A stretch of 10,782 nt of DNA from an uncultured Collinsella sp. (GTDB taxonomy: Bacteria > Actinomycetota > Coriobacteriia > Coriobacteriales > Coriobacteriaceae), in the NCBI GenBank assembly GCA_900551205.1, contig URUW01000046.1:1-10782 (forward strand), read 5' to 3'. The position numbers and the translations under genes were made by a program. Positions 1-10,782 of the stretch are shown piece after piece; positions within the stretch are counted from its first letter, which is position 1; every line of letters begins with the position of its first letter. The notes under the pieces are model-generated. The model ran no database searches and was not told the origin of the DNA. It saw only the letters and a list, made by a program, of their open reading frames with translations.

Positions 1-70
1 AGCGAAAACCTTGCGCCTGGCCTTCGGCGGCGCGGCCGGATGGTGGAATTGTGTGCAGCCCGGTTTCCCG

Positions 71-99
71 TTGACCGACGCCGGGGTCCCCGCCATAAT
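71..99 (+). promoter_or_regulatory. Predicted sigma70-type promoter of rplJ-rplL
   Basis: TTGACC (71-76) and CATAAT (94-99) are separated by exactly 17 nt, five of six matches to each consensus hexamer. Transcription would begin near 106, giving a leader of about 210 nt before rplJ. The 70 bases upstream show no recognisable gene end or RNA. The assignment rests on sequence match and on its position just before the L10-type leader. Confidence 0.75.
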
Positions 100-112
100 A
101 CTTTCGGTTCAC

Positions 113-200
113 GCACGAATCCGCTGCCAGAGACAGCCGGTGCAAACGGGCATCGCCCGCGAGCTTAATGGGATATCCCGCCAGCCGAGGTGGTCGAGTA
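113..200 (+). promoter_or_regulatory. Ribosomal protein L10 leader (autoregulatory RNA)
   Basis: This untranslated segment has the look of the L10 leader family, the mRNA structure bound by the L10-L12 complex to repress its own operon. Visible elements are the AGACAG stretch (131-136), a CGGGC/GCCCG hairpin (147-151 with 155-159), the GCTTAAT segment (163-169), a GGG/CCC hairpin with ATAT loop (170-179), and the CCAGCCGAGG segment (181-190). GGTG (139-142) can pair with CGCC (179-182), closing a multi-branched fold with internal loops where L10 would bind. It lies between promoter and attenuator, directly before rplJ. Family assignment is from memory of the conserved blocks; boundaries are approximate. 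Confidence 0.75.
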
Positions 201-213
201 GATATGTCTTCTC

Positions 214-250
214 GCCCCCGTCGCTCATGCAGCGCGGGGGCTTTCTTTTT
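214..250 (+). terminator. Intrinsic terminator/attenuator in rplJ leader
   Basis: GCCCCCG (214-220) pairs with CGGGGGC (235-241), then, across a single bulged T (221), CGCT (222-225) pairs with AGCG (231-234) around a 5-nt loop. TTTCTTTTT (242-250) follows at once. This is a complete Rho-independent terminator 65 nt before the rplJ start and after the L10 leader, so it most likely acts as an attenuator: full-length transcription depends on readthrough, presumably modulated by L10 binding upstream. GCGAG (159-163) could pair with CTCGC (211-215) and thus disturb the terminator stem; this antiterminator pairing is speculative. Confidence 0.85.
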
Positions 251-315
251 GGACATGCCCCCGTCACGTCCTTGTGGCGGACCGTGCCCGGAAAGAATTC
301 GAGGAGGTGTAATTC

Positions 316-837
316 ATGCCCCAGCAGTACAAAATCGACAAGGTTGCAGAGATCGAGTCCCGTATCGCCGAGAACGCCGGTCTGTTTGTCGTCAACTACA
401 ACGGTCTGACGGTTAAGCAGGCTCAGGAGCTGCGTCATCAGCTTCGCGAGTGCGGCGCCGAGATGAAGGTCTACAAGAACAACCTGGTCAAGATCGCTCT
501 CAAGAACCAGGAGCAGCCCGAGATCGACGAGATCCTCGCCGGCCCCGTCGCTTATGTGTTCTACGAGACCGAGCCGGTCGAGGCCGCTAAGGCCCTTAAG
601 GACTTCTCCGCTAAGTCCAAGGGCGTCCTTGAGATCAAGGGCGGTATCTCCGACGGCAAGGCCGTTTCCGCTGATGATGTTAAGGCTATCGCCGAGCTGC
701 CCACCAAGGATCAGCTTCTCGGCCAGATCGCCGGTCTCATCTCCGGTTTCGCTCGCGACATCGCTGTCTGCGTCAACGGCGTTTCCTCTGGTCTCGCTCG
801 TTCGATCCAGCAGGTCTCCGAGCAGAAGGCAGCCTAG
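316..837 (+). CDS. rplJ: Large-subunit ribosomal protein L10 (uL10)
   Basis: Encodes a 173-residue L10, normal for the family (about 165-178). L10 forms the base of the ribosomal stalk: its N-terminal domain binds the L11 region of 23S rRNA, and its C-terminal helix carries L12 dimers that recruit translation factors. The N-terminal part shows typical L10 features: a VAEIESRIAE helix (10-19), the GLFVVNYNGLTVKQ strand-turn (22-35), and EMKVYKNNLVKIAL (49-62). ELPTKDQLLGQIAGLI (127-142) begins the C-terminal L12-binding helical segment. The ATG is fixed by a strong Shine-Dalgarno AGGAGGTG (302-309), 6 nt upstream. It is first in a two-gene unit with rplL and is probably controlled by the L10 leader and attenuator before it. 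The number of L12 dimers it carries cannot be read reliably from this sequence. Confidence 0.97.
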   Translation: MPQQYKIDKVAEIESRIAENAGLFVVNYNGLTVKQAQELRHQLRECGAEMKVYKNNLVKIALKNQEQPEIDEILAGPVAYVFYETEPVEAAKALKDFSAKSKGVLEIKGGISDGKAVSADDVKAIAELPTKDQLLGQIAGLISGFARDIAVCVNGVSSGLARSIQQVSEQKAA

Positions 838-852
838 TCGCTGTTTTCACCC

Positions 853-920
853 GCGGCGGCAACGCCGCACCCTTGGCGCATTCGCGCCGTGTTTTAACTG
901 ATCTCCGTGCATCCGCACGG
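853..920 (+). other. Three tandem hairpins between rplJ and rplL
   Basis: The 102-nt gap between the two stalk genes holds three compact stem-loops in a row: GCGGCG/CGCCGC with a GCAA tetraloop (853-868), GGCGC/GCGCC with an ATTC loop (875-888), and CCGTGC/GCACGG with an ATCC loop (905-920). Only the second has any T-rich tail (GTGTTTT, 889-895), too short to be a convincing terminator. L12 is made in several-fold excess over L10, so RNA processing or stabilisation at these hairpins is a reasonable role, but that is inference. The last hairpin ends 5 nt before the rplL Shine-Dalgarno region. Confidence 0.6.
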
Positions 921-939
921 AAACCGAAAGGACTTAGAA

Positions 940-1317
940 ATGGCTAAGCTTACCACCGATGAGATCATCGATGCTCTTAAGGAAATGACCCTTCTCGAGG
1001 CTTCCGAGCTCGTTAAGGCTATCGAGGACACCTTCGGCGTTTCCGCCGCTGCTCCTGCCGCTGTTGTCGCCGCTCCCGCTGCTGGCGCTGCTGAGGCCGA
1101 GGAGAAGACCGAGTTTGACGTCGTGCTCGAGGGCTTCGGCGACAACAAGATTCAGGTCATCAAGGCCGTCCGTGAGCTCACCAACCTTGGCCTGAAGGAG
1201 GCCAAGGAGGTCGTCGAGGGCGCTCCCAAGGCTGTTCTCGAGGGTGCCAAGAAGGAGGACGCCGAGGCTGCCAAGGAGAAGCTCGAGGCTGCTGGCGCTG
1301 CTGTCACCCTCAAGTAA
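940..1317 (+). CDS. rplL: Large-subunit ribosomal protein L7/L12 (bL12)
   Basis: Encodes the 125-residue stalk protein L7/L12, present in multiple dimers on L10 and responsible for recruiting and stimulating translational GTPases. Domains in order: N-terminal dimerisation and L10-binding helices (residues 1 to about 32), an Ala/Pro-rich flexible hinge (about 34-54), and the C-terminal factor-binding domain (about 55-125) with the hallmark [11 protein letters not shown] helix. The start is ATG 940, with GAAAGGA (926-932) 7 nt upstream; an in-frame GTG at 907 would add 11 residues without family support and lies inside a hairpin. It follows rplJ after a structured 102-nt gap and is closed by a strong terminator, so it ends its transcription unit. 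It is rich in Ala, Glu and Lys, as expected. Confidence 0.97.
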   Translation: MAKLTTDEIIDALKEMTLLEASELVKAIEDTFGVSAAAPAAVVAAPAAGAAEAEEKTEFDVVLEGFGDNKIQVIKAVRELTNLGLKEAKEVVEGAPKAVLEGAKKEDAEAAKEKLEAAGAAVTLK

Positions 1318-1345
1318 TCAGGCTTTCTCGCCAGATTTCTTTGCA

Positions 1346-1378
1346 GACGGGGTTCGCATTGCGAGCCCCGTCTTTTTT
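1346..1378 (+). terminator. Rho-independent terminator after rplL
   Basis: GACGGGG (1346-1352) pairs with CCCCGTC (1366-1372). The stem extends through a T-G wobble and TCGC/GCGA to 12 pairs closing a 3-nt ATT loop, followed by six T (1373-1378) and a further T-rich stretch to 1385. It separates rplJL from galU. Unlike the partial attenuator known after rplL in E. coli, this looks like full termination, because galU and rpoB each have their own candidate promoter. Confidence 0.92.
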
Positions 1379-1456
1379 GTTTTTCGGTCCCTCGGCATCG
1401 GTTGCTCAAACTGCCATGTTCTGTGATTTGCGTCGTATCGGGTGCCCTGCCGTTGG

Positions 1457-1490
1457 GCAATAAAATTGCACCATTCGAGCAATAATTTGC
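1457..1490. promoter_or_regulatory. Two AT-rich dyads upstream of galU promoter (candidate operator)
   Basis: GCAATAAAATTGC (1457-1469) is a perfect 5-bp inverted repeat with a 3-nt centre. GCAATAATTTGC (1479-1490) has 4-bp arms and a 4-nt centre. The two sites start 22 bp apart, about two helical turns, so a dimeric regulator could bind both on the same DNA face. They lie 18-50 bp upstream of the candidate galU -35. A half-related GCAATTTG occurs at 1561-1568 in the leader. No regulator can be named. Confidence 0.35.
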
Positions 1491-1507
1491 GTTGACCTGC
1501 TGAAGAA

Positions 1508-1535
1508 TTGTCTCTGCCTTGTAGCGACATATAGT
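1508..1535 (+). promoter_or_regulatory. Candidate galU promoter
   Basis: TTGTCT (1508-1513) and TATAGT (1530-1535) with a 16-nt spacer make the best sigma70-like pair in the region, with a start expected near 1541. A TTGACC at 1492-1497 is a better -35 hexamer but has no acceptable -10 at 16-18 nt. A promoter here is expected because galU lies between two terminators. Confidence 0.5.
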
Positions 1536-1571
1536 TCCAGCGGTAAGATGCTTGGGTATCGCAATTTGGTC

Positions 1572-1609
1572 TGCGGCTGTGTGCCGCACGCATGGGGCGC
1601 TTTTGCGCC
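1572..1609 (+). other. Double hairpin in galU leader
   Basis: TGCGGC/GCCGCA with a TGTGT loop (1572-1588) is followed by GGCGC/GCGCC with a TTTT loop (1596-1609), ending 4 nt before the AAAGGA ribosome-binding site (1614-1619). The arrangement resembles the first two hairpins of the rplJ-rplL gap, including the shared GCCGCAC and GGCGC-N4-GCGCC blocks. Its function is unknown; it could affect mRNA stability or ribosome access. Confidence 0.5.
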
Positions 1610-1631
1610 TGCGAAAGGATCTTTGAATAAC

Positions 1632-2540
1632 ATGAAGGCAATCATCCCCGCCGCCGGTCTTGGCACGCGTTTTCTGCCTGGCACCAAGTGCACGCCCAAA
1701 GAGATGCTGCCGGTGCTCGACAAGCCCGTCATTCAGTACGTCGTCGAGGAGGCGCTCGACCCCGAGGAGGTCGACGACGCCATCATCGTTACTTCTCCCG
1801 GCAAGCCCGAGCTGCTGAACTACTTCCAGCCCGACCGTTCGCTCGAGAACCTGCTGCGCGAGCGCGGCAAGAACGCCTATGCCGATGCCGTCGCCCACGC
1901 TGGCGGTATGCCGGTCGACTTCCGTTATCAGTACGAGCCCAAGGGCCTCGGCCATGCTATTCGCTCTGCTGCCGACGCCGTGGCAGGGGAGAACTTCCTG
2001 GTTCTTCTGGGCGACTACGTTGTACCTAACCGCGACATCTGCGACAAGATGCTCGCCGTTTCCAAGGAGCACGGTGGCGCTTCGGTTATCGCCGTCGCTG
2101 CTTGCTCGCCCGAGGAAGTCAGCCGCTACGGTGTTATCGCCGGTGAGCGCGTCGGTTCGCTCGAGGGCGCCGAGGGCGTTGCCGATGCCGAGCCGGGCGC
2201 TGTCTGGCGCATCGGCGGTCTGGTCGAGAAGCCCGCTCCCGAGGCGGCTCCGTCCAACCTGTACATCGTCGGTCGCTACCTGCTGAGCCCGCTGGTCATG
2301 GACTTGCTGGCAGATCAGCAGGCCGGCAAGGGCGGCGAGATCCAGCTCACCGACGCCATGGCCCGTTCGCTCGACCGCGAGGCCATGTACGCCGTCGTCA
2401 TCGACCCGCTGTCGGGCTACGACACTGGCACTCCCTCTGGTTGGATGGCCACTAACGCCCTCATGGCTGCAAACGACCCCCGCTTTGCCGATGCCTTCTG
2501 GGACGCCATCGACGAGCGCGGCGGATTGATGCGCAAGTAA
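1632..2540 (+). CDS. galU: UTP-glucose-1-phosphate uridylyltransferase
   Basis: A 302-residue GalU, usual family length. It makes UDP-glucose from UTP and glucose-1-phosphate in the cytoplasm, supplying cell-surface polysaccharide and glycolipid synthesis and the galactose (Leloir) pathway. Visible nucleotidyltransferase motifs: GLGTRFLPGTK (9-19) and KEMLPVLDKP (23-32) binding UTP, GLGHAI (105-110), LLGD (125-128) with the metal-site Asp128, RYGVI (165-169), VEKP (198-201) with Lys200, GRY (214-216), GEIQLTDA (235-242), and YDTG (263-266). The ATG at 1632 matches the conserved family N-terminus but lies 12 nt after AAAGGA, a long spacing; an in-frame TTG at 1623 would be only 3 nt away and add three residues, so it is less likely. 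Flanking terminators imply a monocistronic unit. Its position between rplL and rpoB is unusual. Confidence 0.94.
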   Translation: MKAIIPAAGLGTRFLPGTKCTPKEMLPVLDKPVIQYVVEEALDPEEVDDAIIVTSPGKPELLNYFQPDRSLENLLRERGKNAYADAVAHAGGMPVDFRYQYEPKGLGHAIRSAADAVAGENFLVLLGDYVVPNRDICDKMLAVSKEHGGASVIAVAACSPEEVSRYGVIAGERVGSLEGAEGVADAEPGAVWRIGGLVEKPAPEAAPSNLYIVGRYLLSPLVMDLLADQQAGKGGEIQLTDAMARSLDREAMYAVVIDPLSGYDTGTPSGWMATNALMAANDPRFADAFWDAIDERGGLMRK

Positions 2541-2560
2541 GCCTTCGGGCACCGACATTT

Positions 2561-2593
2561 ACGGGCGTGGACCTCGGTTCGCGCCCGTTTTTT
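2561..2593 (+). terminator. Rho-independent terminator after galU
   Basis: ACGGGCG (2561-2567) pairs perfectly with CGCCCGT (2582-2588), with possible wobble extension inward, followed by six T (2588-2593, the first shared with the stem). It begins 20 nt after the galU stop and isolates galU from rpoB. Confidence 0.9.
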
Positions 2594-2617
2594 ATAAGAG
2601 CTGCGATTGCTGGCTCT

Positions 2618-2648
2618 CTGTTCACAGAAAATATATGAACAGATGTTC
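2618..2648. promoter_or_regulatory. LexA-like palindrome and overlapping dyad upstream of rpoB
   Basis: GAACAGATGTTC (2637-2648) fits the GAAC-N4-GTTC core of the Gram-positive/actinobacterial LexA (SOS) box. It overlaps a second perfect dyad, CTGTTCA (2618-2624) and TGAACAG (2636-2642), so three alternating GTTC/GAAC half-sites lie within 31 bp. It is about 80 bp upstream of the main candidate rpoB promoter. A weaker upstream pair, TTGCTG (2607-2612) with an AT-rich segment at 2630-2636, would place the box at its start site. Match to the core is direct; LexA control is inference. Confidence 0.4.
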
Positions 2649-2726
2649 GATATACATACATCTACCTGCGTGTTTTCTGTCGAAAAACTTTGCTACTCCA
2701 AAAACTCAATCGCGTCAAGGCTTTTC

Positions 2727-2754
2727 TTGCCCAACGGTCGGTACCTGATAAACT
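2727..2754 (+). promoter_or_regulatory. Candidate rpoBC promoter with extended -10
   Basis: TTGCCC (2727-2732) and TAAACT (2749-2754) are 16 nt apart, and TGA (2746-2748) directly before the -10 supplies an extended -10 element, which offsets the weaker hexamers. Transcription would start near 2761, giving a leader of about 67 nt. The upstream sequence (2650-2725) is AT-rich against a GC-rich background, with several A-tracts that could act as an UP element. Confidence 0.55.
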
Positions 2755-2770
2755 ATTAGGTTGCGATAAC

Positions 2771-2791
2771 TGGCGAAGCTATGCCTCGCCA
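2771..2791 (+). other. Hairpin in rpoB leader
   Basis: TGGCGA (2771-2776) pairs with TCGCCA (2786-2791) around a 9-nt loop, near the 5' end of the predicted rpoBC transcript and 21 nt before the Shine-Dalgarno. There is no T-tract, so it is not a terminator. It may stabilise the mRNA 5' end; its role is not known. Confidence 0.35.
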
Positions 2792-2827
2792 ACCCACCGA
2801 GCATTTCCGTGAAGGAGGAAAAACCTG

Positions 2828-6319
<3,492 letters not shown>

Positions 6320-6325
6320 TTGACT

Positions 6326-10782
<4,457 letters not shown>

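Noticed and set aside
1..70. End of an upstream gene, tRNA or terminator
   Set aside because: No cloverleaf, no stem followed by a T-tract and no recognisable protein end; nothing could be supported.
11..409. A 132-codon frame overlapping the rplJ leader and start
   Set aside because: It runs through the promoter, L10 leader and terminator and overlaps rplJ out of frame; there is no ribosome-binding site and no family similarity.
875..895. Terminator between rplJ and rplL
   Set aside because: The hairpin has only a 5-bp stem and a short interrupted T-tail, and efficient termination before the highly needed rplL is unlikely.
907..939. Upstream in-frame GTG start for rplL
   Set aside because: The 11 extra residues lie partly in a hairpin and have no family counterpart; ATG 940 has a well-placed GAAAGGA.
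1548..1631. Upstream in-frame ATG start for galU at 1548
   Set aside because: It would add 28 residues without GalU similarity, encoded by the double-hairpin leader; the conserved GalU N-terminus begins at 1632.
1152..2558. A 468-codon minus-strand frame opposite galU and the rplL end
   Set aside because: Same codon-aligned antisense effect as above for galU; it crosses two terminators and has no recognisable domain.

Overview
The window is a ribosomal-protein and RNA-polymerase region from a GC-rich bacterium, most likely a member of the Actinobacteria and, by overall look, of the Coriobacteriia (Collinsella-like; genus not proven). Evidence for this: the beta subunit is short (1163 residues) and resembles actinobacterial RpoB over most of its length; beta-prime carries an acidic helical insertion near the N-terminal clamp, as in actinobacterial RpoC; and the catalytic NADFDGD motif falls at residues 533-539, close to its place in mycobacterial RpoC. 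All genes are on the + strand.

Layout. (1) 1-315: promoter (71-99), L10-type autoregulatory leader, and an intrinsic terminator/attenuator (214-250) before the genes. (2) 316-1317: rplJ (L10) and rplL (L7/L12), separated by a 102-nt gap holding three tandem hairpins, closed by a strong terminator (1346-1378). (3) 1379-2593: galU (UTP-glucose-1-phosphate uridylyltransferase), apparently a stand-alone unit with its own promoter, structured leader and terminator. (4) 2594-10782: a second regulatory region with a LexA-like palindrome and an extended -10 promoter, then rpoB and rpoC, separated by 6 nt. rpoC is still open at the right edge.

The ribosomal and polymerase genes are the usual rplJL-rpoBC neighbours, but here galU and two terminators split them into three apparent transcription units. 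Ribosomal stalk genes and polymerase genes can thus be controlled separately.

The most interesting content is inside the polymerase. Beta-prime has a long C-terminal extension containing a domain that aligns without gaps to the alpha-subunit C-terminal domain (alphaCTD) and keeps most residues of its DNA-binding determinant. Beta has its nearly invariant fork-loop-2 segment replaced by an unrelated segment 8 residues longer, and the beta-prime bridge helix also departs from the usual sequence. Together these suggest a lineage-specific redesign of RNA polymerase at the active centre and, possibly, at upstream DNA.
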